Position numbers and translations under genes: made by a program
In this document: one piece after another, positions 8,737 to 16,944 of the stretch
Layout: the number at the start of each line of letters is the position of its first letter
Position numbering within the stretch: position 1 is the stretch's first letter
Source of the DNA: Candidatus Gastranaerophilales bacterium
GTDB lineage: Bacteria > Cyanobacteriota > Vampirovibrionia > Gastranaerophilales > Gastranaerophilaceae
Length of the DNA stretch: 64,000 nt
Assembly (NCBI GenBank): GCA_944323045.1
Contig: CALUQX010000007.1
Coordinates: 28,269 to 92,268 of the forward strand
Direction of reading: 5' to 3'
The notes under the pieces: generated by a model
Seen by the model: the letters and a program-made list of their open reading frames with translations, nothing else
Database searches by the model: none
What the model was told of the DNA's origin: nothing

Positions 8737-8765
8737 CAACTAAGAGGACAAAGTCCTCTTAGTTG
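8737..8765 (-). other. Hairpin at the stop codon of variable prepilin A (IMH-like)
   Basis: Perfect 13-bp inverted repeat CAACTAAGAGGAC / GTCCTCTTAGTTG with a three-base loop, overlapping the last codons and the stop. In characterised DGRs a hairpin just 3' of the variable region is needed for efficient retrohoming. It lacks a T run, so it is not simply the terminator, which lies ~60 bases further on. Confidence 0.6.
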
Positions 8766-9895
8766 TCCACACAAACCGCGAGCTTGTAGCTGTAGTTGCG
8801 GCCGTCGTTGAGCCAGCGCGTGAGGATAGAGCGGAAGTCGCGGCCGTACGCGCCATTGCTGCTGCGCTCTTCCCCAGACCAAACATAGAAGCATCCAGAA
8901 GATGAACCTGGGGAGGCTGAGAGGAATTGAGCTGCTTTCTCTGTATCTAAGGTTGCATAGGTTACACTTGTTCCGCCGTTTATGCTGTCTGTATTATATA
9001 CATACTTAGCTAGGTCTATTAATTGCGATTCTGTTGGCATGTTTTTTGTTCCTCCGCAAGCTTTCACTGCACCTGCCCAATAATCATCGTCATAGAAACA
9101 TTCACTTATTTCTAAGTCTCCCTTCTGTTCTTCACATTGTTCTTTGGTTAATGGTCCATAACCGCCATTCTGTGGTCCTAGTATCTGGCTTATGCAAAAT
9201 CCTAATTCTTCTTCTGGCAACAAACATCCTGTTACTCCTGCAAGTTGGGTTACATTTGTGTTATGGGCGATGTCTTTGCCATTCATATTCGGGTTCTTAT
9301 TGCCTGACACATCATACAGAATCGCCATGCTTGCTGCTGTCGCCGCAAATGTATTATTAAATGGTTCCTGTGTTGTATTCGGGTTATATGCAATAATTGC
9401 GTTGACTCCGTTTGCAAATTGTACTGCCACTGTATCCGTATCCCAATCATCCTGACCAAGTGATGCGGCGTTTTTGATTGTGGACATATCAATTGGGTCT
9501 TCGCCCTCGTTCCATATCACTTCTTTGTTAAAACACTTTGTAATATTGTTATTGTCGCATACTCTTGTAATCTTTATGTACTTCTTTAATTCGTTTACAA
9601 AATCCATTGTCGAACTGTAGCCTGCAAGCTTTTCCTCTGTGTTCATTTGGCGAGTTGCGACTTCAAGGCGTTTTTCAAAGACATCTTTTGCGGTTAACCA
9701 TGCATGCTCATTGTAGTTCTTAACGAGACTTGGTATCGTTATCGCTGCCACTACGCCGATGATTGCCAGCGTTATGAGGGTTTCGGCGAGCGTGAAAGCG
9801 TTGGCGCGCGTGAGGAAGTGAGTGCTGTGAGTAAAGTGAGTAGCGTGGTTTCTTTGATTAGGCTTTACACTTGCTTCTTTTGTGTTGTTTTTCAT
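8759..9895 (-). CDS. Type IV prepilin-like protein A with hypervariable lectin-like C-terminus
   Basis: 378 residues. The class III prepilin signal NAFTLAETLITLAIIGVV is preceded by an unusually long leader of about 32 residues that is His/Thr-rich (HATHFTHSTHF) and encoded by GTGAGTAA-like short repeats. A helical pilin spine follows, then a cysteine-containing middle, then from ~260 a domain (YWAGAVKACGG, MPTESQLIDLA, FYVWSGEE, LAVCVDN) resembling DUF1566 / C-type-lectin-like folds, the usual fold of DGR-diversified proteins. Residues 335-378 are variable region A. Clear homologue of the 62.4-kb prepilin. Unlike the other five prepilins it has no divergent XRE gene and no TTGACA promoter that I can find. 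Predicted surface or pilus-tip exposure is inferred. Confidence 0.85.
   Translation of the reverse strand: MKNNTKEASVKPNQRNHATHFTHSTHFLTRANAFTLAETLITLAIIGVVAAITIPSLVKNYNEHAWLTAKDVFEKRLEVATRQMNTEEKLAGYSSTMDFVNELKKYIKITRVCDNNNITKCFNKEVIWNEGEDPIDMSTIKNAASLGQDDWDTDTVAVQFANGVNAIIAYNPNTTQEPFNNTFAATAASMAILYDVSGNKNPNMNGKDIAHNTNVTQLAGVTGCLLPEEELGFCISQILGPQNGGYGPLTKEQCEEQKGDLEISECFYDDDYWAGAVKACGGTKNMPTESQLIDLAKYVYNTDSINGGTSVTYATLDTEKAAQFLSASPGSSSGCFYVWSGEERSSNGAYGRDFRSILTRWLNDGRNYSYKLAVCVDN
8762..8893 (-). other. Candidate DGR variable region A
   Basis: Last 44 codons of the prepilin. Compared codon by codon with 63331-63462, 21 codons are identical and 23 differ. By my count there are 18 first-position, 17 second-position and only 6 third-position differences; most differing codons end in C in both copies (for example CGC/TAC, GGC/TAC, GAC/TTC, CTC/AAC). 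This is what adenine-targeted mutagenesis of AAC codons gives. The flank upstream is 47 identical bases although the genes are diverged beyond it. Confidence 0.75.
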
Positions 9896-10509
9896 TGTTT
9901 TAATTCTCCTTTTTCTGTCTTATAATTATATTTTTATATTTATTCTTATTTATAATCCACCTTTTGGTGGGTTATATGTTTTTTACAAGTTCTTCAACTT
10001 GTGTTGTTTCTGGCGGATTGGTAAATCCGGTCTACTGTAAATTTTTGTTTGAGATCCCGCAAGGTCACAATCTCTGTGGATTGCCGCAATCCTGTTGCGG
10101 GATGACGGGTTTTGACTATGACATGATTTTGTAATGTGCCGGAAAGCCTTGCTGGGCTTAGAGTTTGGCACCCCCCCCCCCGCAAAACTCAGTATTCATG
10201 CGGGTTTTAGCCCTGTTGCATGGCGCAAAAGTAAGTGGGGTGAGGATTGTGAGTGGAGTGAGTTCCGTTTGAAGGGATTTACCAATATTGCGGTGGGCAC
10301 GCTCCGCTTTCCATTCCATACAGGCTGCATCAGTGCGCAAATCCGCTTTGCCCACCCTACGGATATTGTTGAGGTGGAAACCCAAAACTACATTTTGTTC
10401 TTTTCGTTCCTGCAAACTTCCAGCCATACAAATCCTCTGTGTTTGTCTGTTCATATTTCTATTATTACATATGTCTCTAAATTTTTCAAGTCCCCCTTTA
10501 GCAAATAAA
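9896..10509. repeat. Repeat-rich gene-free region upstream of prepilin A
   Basis: Holds, from left: a hairpin AATCCACC/GGTGGGTT in the prepilin 5' leader (~9955-9975); an inverted repeat ATCCCGCAA/TTGCGGGAT (~10052-10103); an 11-base C run at 10171-10181; GTGAG-type short repeats (10224-10262); an inverted repeat GGTGGGCA/TGCCCACC (~10290-10364); and a 55-base block (10449-10503) also found at 48533-48588. Open frames here do not resemble proteins. No XRE gene is present. Confidence 0.6.
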
Positions 10510-10510
10510 C

Positions 10511-10534
10511 TAAAAAGCCCCTCGTCGGGGCTTT
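10511..10534 (-). terminator. Terminator of the small gene at 10580
   Basis: AAAGCCCC / GGGGCTTT stem with five-base loop; on the minus strand it is followed by TTTTTAG. Confidence 0.65.
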
Positions 10535-10579
10535 CTATCTAATGTAGACAATGAAATATTAAATCCGTGTTTATTAATT

Positions 10580-10867
10580 CTAAAAATGCATATCAAAGCT
10601 TGGCGGCATTCCGTTCATCTTTTCATCTTCCATACGCATTGCAGAACCTATTGTAAAGCTTTCTGCAAACAATTTATTTATCTGATAATTGATATCGCCA
10701 TTGAATACGTTTTCGTTTTCTTCCAAAAACTTAAACAATGGATCAGCAGGAGATTTTGCAAGATTACCGAGAGTTTCCCCTGCAAGTTTCAGTGTTCTTT
10801 CCGGTACTTTTACATTCATACCGAAAGGTTTATATGGGCGATTAAATGATGCACCTGCTTCTGTCAT
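10580..10867 (-). CDS. Small hypothetical protein
   Basis: 95 residues, helical, no membrane segment or cysteine. N-terminus contains YKPFGMNVKVP, an aromatic-x-G type motif that recurs in other orphan proteins here; C-terminus is Met-rich (MRMEDEKMNGMPPSFDM). GGAAG upstream of the ATG and a terminator behind support a real single-gene unit. Family not recognised. Confidence 0.5.
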   Translation of the reverse strand: MTEAGASFNRPYKPFGMNVKVPERTLKLAGETLGNLAKSPADPLFKFLEENENVFNGDINYQINKLFAESFTIGSAMRMEDEKMNGMPPSFDMHF

Positions 10868-10971
10868 ATCCGTTACTTCCTTATCGACTTTATTTAATTA
10901 CACTTATTTATTCGGCATAATTCTGTCAAAAGTTTAGAAGTTTGGTTATTATTTTTACAAATGTTAATATT

Positions 10972-12354
10972 TTATTTAAATTTTGAGGTGTCTATTTTTC
11001 GTCCGCTTTCTTTTGTAAAGGTGTCAATCATTTTAAAGAACACTTCACGCGGCAGATTTTTCCGTTTGACTTCCTGCCATATGTCCATAAAATAGCGCTG
11101 CTGGTCAGAATGTTTAAATTGTTCGATAAAATGATGCATATCTTCACTGGAGCGGTTGTTGTTGTCCCGTCCACAGGCAAGCGCGTAATTGCTCAGCGAA
11201 TCAGCGCCGCCGAGTGATTTCGGCTGCATATGTTCGATTGTTGCCAGAGACGGTCTAAGCATATTGTAGCCGATAGCGTCTGACGCTGAATTTTCGTGTT
11301 TTGTTATAAATGAATTTACACTTGTCTGGGAATTTGGCAGTCTGCTTACTATCTCATCTATTTTTTTGCGCAAAGCTTCATCCGGCATACCTTCCAGCGC
11401 TTCATTCAGGTCATACCTGAATGCTTTGTTACTGAATTTGACTTTTACCGGCTGTCTGTCTATTGTTTTAATTGCGGTATCGCATAAATTTAACAGGTCT
11501 TTTCTGTTCAAAATTTCGCCATAACGTGCTATTTGATTAATCAACAATTTTTGCAGATAAACTTTGTCGACCATCATATTACTAACATCTCTGGTTTCAG
11601 TCATTGAAAGTATTTTTGAAACAAATTTGCCATTTAAAGGTGTATCTTTTGATTTGAAAATAGGATGCGTAAGCGGCTCTGCCAGTTTCAAGATTCTTGT
11701 CGCCAGATATTCATCTTTTATAGTATCACTTATTCTTCCTATTTTGTAGGAAAATTCTTTTCCGCTGAACTCATCGGGGATGTATTCTTTTTCTTCTAAT
11801 CTGTAGCGGGAAATTTTCATTAATTTATTGAATTTAGTTTTCCAGCCGCGCGGAAGTTCGTCACCGAGTGCTGAAAGTTCTTTTAAAATCGGTTTTTGTT
11901 CTTTTAAGAGTTCTTTATTAGCTTCCGGATAGAGTCTTTTTATTGCTTCTGATAGTCTTATATTAGGAGAATCAAAAGCCATCAGGGTAATTCTTTTCAG
12001 GGCTTCTTTTTCTGTTGGATGCAGATAGTCGAGGTAATTGAACATTTCTTGTACAAAATTTTTAATTGGACCGGAGAAAATACCGCTGTTTTTCAGTCTG
12101 CCTGCTACTTTGTTGCTAAGCATAGGGCGCCCGCAATACAGGCAATGGATAGGTCTGATGTTAGCAATACTGCGAAAATCACCGGCGCTGCGCAAAATAC
12201 CGAATGACGGCTGGGTTTTTACAAAAGTATCTTTAGGCGGCTGCACTCCTGCAAAGGCTATTCTGCTGTCTGCATAATCTTTGCGTGCGGCTGCCGGCTG
12301 GCTTTTATATTGAAATATATTTGATGTGAGTACCCCTAATATCTTCATATTCAT
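10972..12354 (-). CDS. HNH-nuclease-like protein with orphan N-terminal region
   Basis: 460 residues. A CxxC zinc knuckle (HCLYCGRPM, residue ~72) and a C-terminal HNH-type motif (TIEHMQPKSLGGADSLSNYALACGRDNNNRSS, given here only by its key residues: E-H, GG, LSN, CxxxNNNR) form a split zinc/HNH arrangement. The ~250 residues between them are helical and unlike known domains. The N-terminus carries RIAFAGVQ and PSFGI, short aromatic-x-G motifs. DNA cleavage is a family-level inference; no partner methylase or immunity gene is adjacent. It could be a secreted or injected nuclease, but no signal peptide is visible. Confidence 0.55.
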   Translation of the reverse strand: MNMKILGVLTSNIFQYKSQPAAARKDYADSRIAFAGVQPPKDTFVKTQPSFGILRSAGDFRSIANIRPIHCLYCGRPMLSNKVAGRLKNSGIFSGPIKNFVQEMFNYLDYLHPTEKEALKRITLMAFDSPNIRLSEAIKRLYPEANKELLKEQKPILKELSALGDELPRGWKTKFNKLMKISRYRLEEKEYIPDEFSGKEFSYKIGRISDTIKDEYLATRILKLAEPLTHPIFKSKDTPLNGKFVSKILSMTETRDVSNMMVDKVYLQKLLINQIARYGEILNRKDLLNLCDTAIKTIDRQPVKVKFSNKAFRYDLNEALEGMPDEALRKKIDEIVSRLPNSQTSVNSFITKHENSASDAIGYNMLRPSLATIEHMQPKSLGGADSLSNYALACGRDNNNRSSEDMHHFIEQFKHSDQQRYFMDIWQEVKRKNLPREVFFKMIDTFTKESGRKIDTSKFK

Positions 12355-12365
12355 ATAAACTCTCT

Positions 12366-12411
12366 AATAAAAAAATTTGCCGGTTTGTAAAGAAATATTA
12401 CCGGCAAATTT
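12366..12411 (-). terminator. Terminator of the tsaE-tsaB transcript
   Basis: AAATTTGCCGGT / ACCGGCAAATTT, 12-bp stem; on the minus strand a T run follows. Lies ~55 bases past the tsaB stop. Confidence 0.8.
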
Positions 12412-12465
12412 GAAATTTTTCGTATTTGAAAACTGCCGAAAAGCCATAGATGCCAACTGTATCGC

Positions 12466-13080
12466 TTAACCCATTGGAGGCGGCTGAATATAAAGCGGGA
12501 GGAGTTCTCCCCAGTTGCCGGAGGCGTCATTTATTCTTTCTTCCGCCAGTTCTGTAAGAATTTCACCAAGCGGATAAGAGCCCTTTTGATATGAAATTCC
12601 GCCCAGCAGCGGCTGCAGTTTGTCATCTGTAATCACTTCATACTTATCTGATTGTACAAGCTGTTGCACCTTTTCAAGCGGCAGTGCACCTTTTACTTCG
12701 CTATCGCACCACACATACGCCATATTTTTTCGGGCGTCAAGCGCTACTAAAGGATTTTTATCCGCAAGTTTCGATAATATTTCAAGTGAAGATATTCCGA
12801 TAGTTTTGCAATTCAATTGCTGTGCCATTACTCTTGCAACTGTTGTACAGGCACGTATTCCTGTAAAACTTCCGGGACCTATATTTATGGCTATTAAATC
12901 AACATCGTCAGGTTTTACACTGTTTTTTGCCATAATGTCGCGCAGTGTTGAAATCAAAAATGCAGAATGGTATTTTGTATCTGTATTTTCAACAACATCT
13001 GAAACAAGTATTCTGCCGTCTTTTTTTAATACAGCATACATTTTATCCAAACAGGTATCAAAAGCTAATATCGTTGTCAT
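12466..13080 (-). CDS. tsaB: tRNA threonylcarbamoyladenosine biosynthesis protein TsaB
   Basis: 204 residues, ASKHA-fold partner of TsaD in t6A37 modification of ANN-decoding tRNAs. Visible motifs: ILAFDTCLDKMYAVL at the N-terminus, DTKYHSAFLISTL, and the family hallmark INIGPGSFTGIRACTTVAR. It sits 20 bases behind tsaE in the order tsaE-tsaB, a common t6A arrangement. tsaD and tsaC are not in the window. GAAAGGAT precedes the ATG. Confidence 0.95.
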   Translation of the reverse strand: MTTILAFDTCLDKMYAVLKKDGRILVSDVVENTDTKYHSAFLISTLRDIMAKNSVKPDDVDLIAINIGPGSFTGIRACTTVARVMAQQLNCKTIGISSLEILSKLADKNPLVALDARKNMAYVWCDSEVKGALPLEKVQQLVQSDKYEVITDDKLQPLLGGISYQKGSYPLGEILTELAEERINDASGNWGELLPLYIQPPPMG

Positions 13081-13100
13081 ATTTATCCTTTCTGCAACGC

Positions 13101-13577
13101 TTATTCAGTCAGCAAATTTTTTAAGCGTTCAACAATTTTTTTTGATTTTTCGCCAACACCTTCAAATTCATAAATTCTGGCGTCATCATCAGAATAAGTC
13201 ACATTTATTTTCAGGTGGTCAAAAGGAATTTCATCCTGAGAGAATTCAGCCCATTCCACAAAAGTTAGCTGCTGTCCTTCTGAGTATTCACGGAGTTCAT
13301 CCAGAATTGTGCTTACGCCTTCGTTTTCAAGTCTGTATAAATCAAAATGATAAACAGGTATTTTGCCGCTGTGGTATTCATTAAGGATTACAAAACTCGG
13401 GCTTGTGACTTTTTCTTTTACCTCAAGTGCATCTGCTGCAAGTTTTACGAAAGCTGTTTTGCCGGCGCCTATTTCCCCGTAAAGGCTTACAAAGCAGCCC
13501 TCAGTAACTGTTTGGGCAAACGCTTGTGCTAATTTTTTTGTATCATCTAATGTTTTGCATGTTTTACTGAATCTCAT
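13101..13577 (-). CDS. tsaE: tRNA threonylcarbamoyladenosine biosynthesis ATPase TsaE
   Basis: 158 residues. Walker A GEIGAGKTAFVK; family motifs VTSPSFVILNEYHSG and VYHFDLYRL; FVEWAEF near Walker B. TsaE is the ATPase that resets the TsaB-TsaD complex. Its start overlaps the last 14 bases of the upstream GGDEF gene, so translation is probably coupled, and tsaB follows. Confidence 0.95.
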   Translation of the reverse strand: MRFSKTCKTLDDTKKLAQAFAQTVTEGCFVSLYGEIGAGKTAFVKLAADALEVKEKVTSPSFVILNEYHSGKIPVYHFDLYRLENEGVSTILDELREYSEGQQLTFVEWAEFSQDEIPFDHLKINVTYSDDDARIYEFEGVGEKSKKIVERLKNLLTE

Positions 13578-14934
13578 AAACCACTACCTTATTTCTTCCG
13601 CTAGATTTAGCCTGATAAAGTGCTTCATCAGCTTTTTGGAGCAACTCTGCATCTTCATCATTATTATTTAATTGATAAACGCCAAGGCTGATTGTAACCT
13701 TAATAGTTTTGGTCACACTATCTGCTACAATCTTTGAAATATCAATAGATTTACGCTCAACAGCCTTTCTTAACCTTTCGGCAACTATTTTTGCAGCATC
13801 AATCTGTGTGAATGGCAGCAATACAGTAAATTCTTCGCCGCCATAGCGTCCTGCAATATCATATTCACGAAGTTGTGATTTTATTATATGTGCAACAGTT
13901 TTTAGCACAAGGTCGCCGGCTGCATGTCCGTAGGTATCGTTAACGTTTTTGAAAAAGTCTATATCAATCATAATTGCACATAGTGCATTATTTTTACGCT
14001 TTGCTCCAGAAACTTCCTGTTTGATACGTTCTTCTAACTGGCGGCGGTTGTAGAATCCAGTTAGTGCATCAAGTGTTGCGTGTTTAAGAATTTCCGCGTA
14101 TACATTTGCCCTGTCTATTGTTGTTGCGGCTTGATTCGTGAGCTGTTCTATATATTCGACTTCTTTTTCATTAAGTTTGCCTTCTGTACTTTTAGCTACA
14201 ACGCAGCCGATTAATTTTCCTTCTGTTACGAGTGGAAACAGACCGGTCTTTTTATCGGCAGTCATTACGCAATCTGAATTCGGCGTCAAAACACTCAAAA
14301 GTCCCAGAATTTTTTCATCGCGGCAGGAATTAGGCCAGCACAAATTGTAGGTTTCGTTTTCTTCATCTCTGAGGAAAATGTAAATCAAATGATTTGAAAC
14401 AAACTTGTCAATCATTTCGCCGATGAGTGGAATTATATAACTCAATTCATATTGTGTTTCTATGATTTTGGCAATATTTTTCATAGAGTCGTGGAATTCA
14501 ACATTTTTCTGCATCTTGTCTGAAAGTATAACATTTTGAATTTTGAGTGAAATTATATATGCCGCAATATCAAGAAAGTTAAGGAGATTTTCTGTATCTA
14601 TAAAACTCACATCGATTCTGAGCATTCCGATAATTTGAGAACCTTTATACAGTCCGTAATACAGGATTTTGTTATCTTCAAGGCAAGTTTTAGATTTGAG
14701 TTGTTCAAAATGAGAATACAGTGATGCGGCTGTAGATTTAGTGCAAATTTCTTCTATATACAGCCAGTTTTTTGAAAAGTCGCGCAAACTTTTGGTCGTA
14801 TCATCAAAGATATAAATATCAAGTCCGTTTATGCCGAAATTTTGCACAAGAAAATCAGATAACGCAGTAATAATACTCTTTGCGCTAAAAGTATCATTAA
14901 ATATAGTCAAAAGATTTTTAATTTTTTCCTGCAT
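13564..14934 (-). CDS. GAF-domain diguanylate cyclase (GGDEF)
   Basis: 456 residues, no membrane helix. N-terminal ~270 residues look like one or two GAF-type sensory domains (LFPLVTEGKLIGCVVAKS, YIEQLTNQAATTIDRA), then a complete GGDEF domain: LDALTGFYNRRQLEERI, IDIDFFKNVNDTYGHAAGD, the active-site loop GGEEF, and an RxxD inhibitory site five residues before it (REYD). Predicted to make cyclic-di-GMP from two GTP with product inhibition. It overlaps tsaE downstream and its ATG overlaps the yebC-like stop by one base (TAATG), so it lies in a yebC-GGDEF-tsaE-tsaB operon. Type IV pili are often controlled by c-di-GMP, but no link is shown here. Confidence 0.92.
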   Translation of the reverse strand: MQEKIKNLLTIFNDTFSAKSIITALSDFLVQNFGINGLDIYIFDDTTKSLRDFSKNWLYIEEICTKSTAASLYSHFEQLKSKTCLEDNKILYYGLYKGSQIIGMLRIDVSFIDTENLLNFLDIAAYIISLKIQNVILSDKMQKNVEFHDSMKNIAKIIETQYELSYIIPLIGEMIDKFVSNHLIYIFLRDEENETYNLCWPNSCRDEKILGLLSVLTPNSDCVMTADKKTGLFPLVTEGKLIGCVVAKSTEGKLNEKEVEYIEQLTNQAATTIDRANVYAEILKHATLDALTGFYNRRQLEERIKQEVSGAKRKNNALCAIMIDIDFFKNVNDTYGHAAGDLVLKTVAHIIKSQLREYDIAGRYGGEEFTVLLPFTQIDAAKIVAERLRKAVERKSIDISKIVADSVTKTIKVTISLGVYQLNNNDEDAELLQKADEALYQAKSSGRNKVVVYEIQ

Positions 14935-15683
14935 TATCCCTCTAATTTTTGCAAAATATCATCTGAAATATCAAAATTTGCATAAACATTTTGCACATCA
15001 TCGTGTTCTTCCAGTTTTTCCAGCAGTTTCATTACCTGTCCTGCAACATTTTCATCAGTAACTTCTACTGTATTTTGCGGGATTCTTGTGAGTTCAGCGG
15101 TTGTGCTTTTGAATCCTTCTTTTTCCAGTCCTTCGACAACCTTCTGGAAATTTTCAACTGATGTAAGAACTTTATATTCATCATCTTCTTCAGTTATATC
15201 TTCTGCATCAAGATTAATTGCGGCTTCAAAGAGTTTTTCATAATCAACGGATTTTTCAAATGAAATAACGCCTTTTTGGTCGAACATCCAGCCTACACAA
15301 CCTGTAGCCCCGAGACTTCCGTTGTATTTTGTAAAGTAACTTCTTATATCACCTGCAGTGCGGTTTCTGTTATCTGTCATTGCCTCAACAACAACAGCAA
15401 CGCCGCCTGCTGCATAACCTTCATAAATTAATTCTTCATAGTTTTCAGATGCACCTGCGCCTGCCCCTTTTTCAATTGCTCGTTTAATATTGTCGTTTGG
15501 CAGACCTGCGGCTTTTGCTTTTTCTATTGCAGTTCTAAGTCTGAAATTTCCTGCAGGATCAGCCCCGCCAAGTCTTGCTGCAACTATTAGTTCTCTTGAA
15601 TATTTCTGGAACACAACAGCGCGTTGTGAATCCACTTTTGCTTTTTTATGTTTAATGGTTGACCACTTTGAGTGTCCTGACAT
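14934..15683 (-). CDS. YebC/PmpR (TACO1) family protein
   Basis: 249 residues, standard length. Begins MSGHSKWSTIKHKK, the family signature, and contains IVAARLGGADPAGNFRLR, PNDNIKRAIEKG, YEGYAAGGVAVVVEAMTDNRNRT and GCVGWMFDQKGVI. Members act as transcription regulators or, as shown for TACO1-type proteins, as translation factors relieving ribosome stalls. First gene of the four-gene operon ending with tsaB; GGAGAAAA lies before the ATG. Confidence 0.95.
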   Translation of the reverse strand: MSGHSKWSTIKHKKAKVDSQRAVVFQKYSRELIVAARLGGADPAGNFRLRTAIEKAKAAGLPNDNIKRAIEKGAGAGASENYEELIYEGYAAGGVAVVVEAMTDNRNRTAGDIRSYFTKYNGSLGATGCVGWMFDQKGVISFEKSVDYEKLFEAAINLDAEDITEEDDEYKVLTSVENFQKVVEGLEKEGFKSTTAELTRIPQNTVEVTDENVAGQVMKLLEKLEEHDDVQNVYANFDISDDILQKLEG

Positions 15684-15740
15684 GTTTTTCTCCTTTTTAC
15701 TTTTTCTCTAATTAAATTGTAGCACGAACAAAAACTATAT

Positions 15741-15768
15741 AAAAAATTCCGGTTGGTTAACCGGAATT
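15741..15768 (-). terminator. Terminator of the sigma factor gene
   Basis: AATTCCGGTT / AACCGGAATT with a four-base loop; followed by a T run on the minus strand. Confidence 0.8.
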
Positions 15769-15805
15769 AAGCACATATGTAATAATTTTGATGTAAAAAA
15801 ATGGT

Positions 15806-16717
15806 CTAATCCATATAACAGGACAGGACTTCCTGTCCGAGTGCAGAAATACGCATTTTTTTCAGTGCGCGTAATTCTGTCTGGCGTATACATTCTTTTG
15901 TAACGCCGTAAATATTGCCTATTTCTTCAAGTGTTCTTCTTGTTGTATCGTCAAGTCCGTAACGCATTTTTACTACAGCCTGTTCGCGTTCTTTTAATGT
16001 TGAAACAACACTCAAGATATCTTTTTTCAAGCCTTCGTATTCAACTGTTGCAACAACTGAGGCGTTTTCGTCTTCAATAATATCAGCAAAACTCATGTCT
16101 TTGCCGTCACTGTTTTCAAAACCGCTTTCTAATGAAATGCTCTTGCTGTAGGCTGATAAAAATGTTTCTATTTTATCGTTATCAATATTCATACGTTTTG
16201 CGACATCTTCATTCTTAACCTGGCTGTTGCTTTCTTTTTCCATCTGGGATTTAACTTTAGAAAATTTAGAAAGTGTTTCCTGAATATAAACAGGAATTTT
16301 CATGCAGTGAGACTGTTCTGATATTGCCTTGAACATTGATTGTTTAATCCACCAGCTTGCATATGTGGCGAATTTGTAACCAAGTTTGTAATTAAACTTT
16401 TCTGCGGCAATCATCAACCCGAGGTTGCCTTCCTGAATCAGGTCAACCATTGGCAGTTTAGACATATGTATTGCTTTTTTAGCAATAATAATAACAAGTT
16501 TAAGGTTGGATTGAATAAGCTGTTTTTTAGCGTCTTCATCACCTTCTTTTGCGCGTCTGGCAAGCTCTCTTTCTTCTGCTGCAGTAAGCTGCGGGTAATT
16601 TGAAATTTCTCTGATGTATCCGGCTAAATCACTATTTGTGTTTGCTTCTAATACTTCGTATTTGGCTGGATTTGAGGACTCTGTTTTTTTCATTCTAATC
16701 GGGGCATTCTTACTCAT
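15806..16717 (-). CDS. RNA polymerase sigma-70 family factor (group 1/2-like)
   Basis: 303 residues. Region 1.2 (DLAGYIREISNYPQLTAAEERELARRAKEG), region 2 (NLKLVIIIAKKA, DLIQEGNLGLMIAAEKFNYKLGYKFATYASWWIKQSM), region 3 and region 4 (LEEIGNIYGVTKECIRQTELRALKKM) are all visible. Lacks the acidic region 1.1 and non-conserved region of large primary factors, so it is either a compact primary factor or an alternative group 2 factor like those of Cyanobacteria; I cannot decide. Own promoter with a palindrome at the -10, and own terminator. Confidence 0.92.
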   Translation of the reverse strand: MSKNAPIRMKKTESSNPAKYEVLEANTNSDLAGYIREISNYPQLTAAEERELARRAKEGDEDAKKQLIQSNLKLVIIIAKKAIHMSKLPMVDLIQEGNLGLMIAAEKFNYKLGYKFATYASWWIKQSMFKAISEQSHCMKIPVYIQETLSKFSKVKSQMEKESNSQVKNEDVAKRMNIDNDKIETFLSAYSKSISLESGFENSDGKDMSFADIIEDENASVVATVEYEGLKKDILSVVSTLKEREQAVVKMRYGLDDTTRRTLEEIGNIYGVTKECIRQTELRALKKMRISALGQEVLSCYMD

Positions 16718-16814
16718 AGACTTCTAACTCCTTCTCTTCTTGTTCAGATTTGAGACGTACACGATATTTTAGGACAACGGGAAATGTATATATTGAAAAT
16801 GCATCTTTATATAA

Positions 16815-16845
16815 ATAGTATATACTATAATATATACTTTGTCAA
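16815..16845 (-). promoter_or_regulatory. Promoter with overlapping palindrome, sigma factor gene
   Basis: On the minus strand TTGACA (16840-16845), 17-base spacer, TATACT (16817-16822). The 14-base perfect palindrome ATAGTATATACTAT (16815-16828) covers the -10, so it could be an operator. Confidence 0.7.
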
Positions 16846-16944
16846 CCCTTTTGTAAAGTTATATTACAGATTGAAAGAAAAATTATATAACAGCCGCTTT
16901 ATGCGCTTACAAATTTGTGCTATATTTATTGTCAGGAGGAAATT

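Noticed and set aside
10134..10542. Several overlapping open frames of 80-120 codons on both strands
   Set aside because: They cross the C run and inverted repeats, start in poor context and do not resemble proteins; the region is a repeat spacer.
10971..12354. HNH protein as part of a restriction-modification or CRISPR effector system
   Set aside because: No methylase, cas gene or partner adjoins; the surrounding genes are unrelated housekeeping genes.
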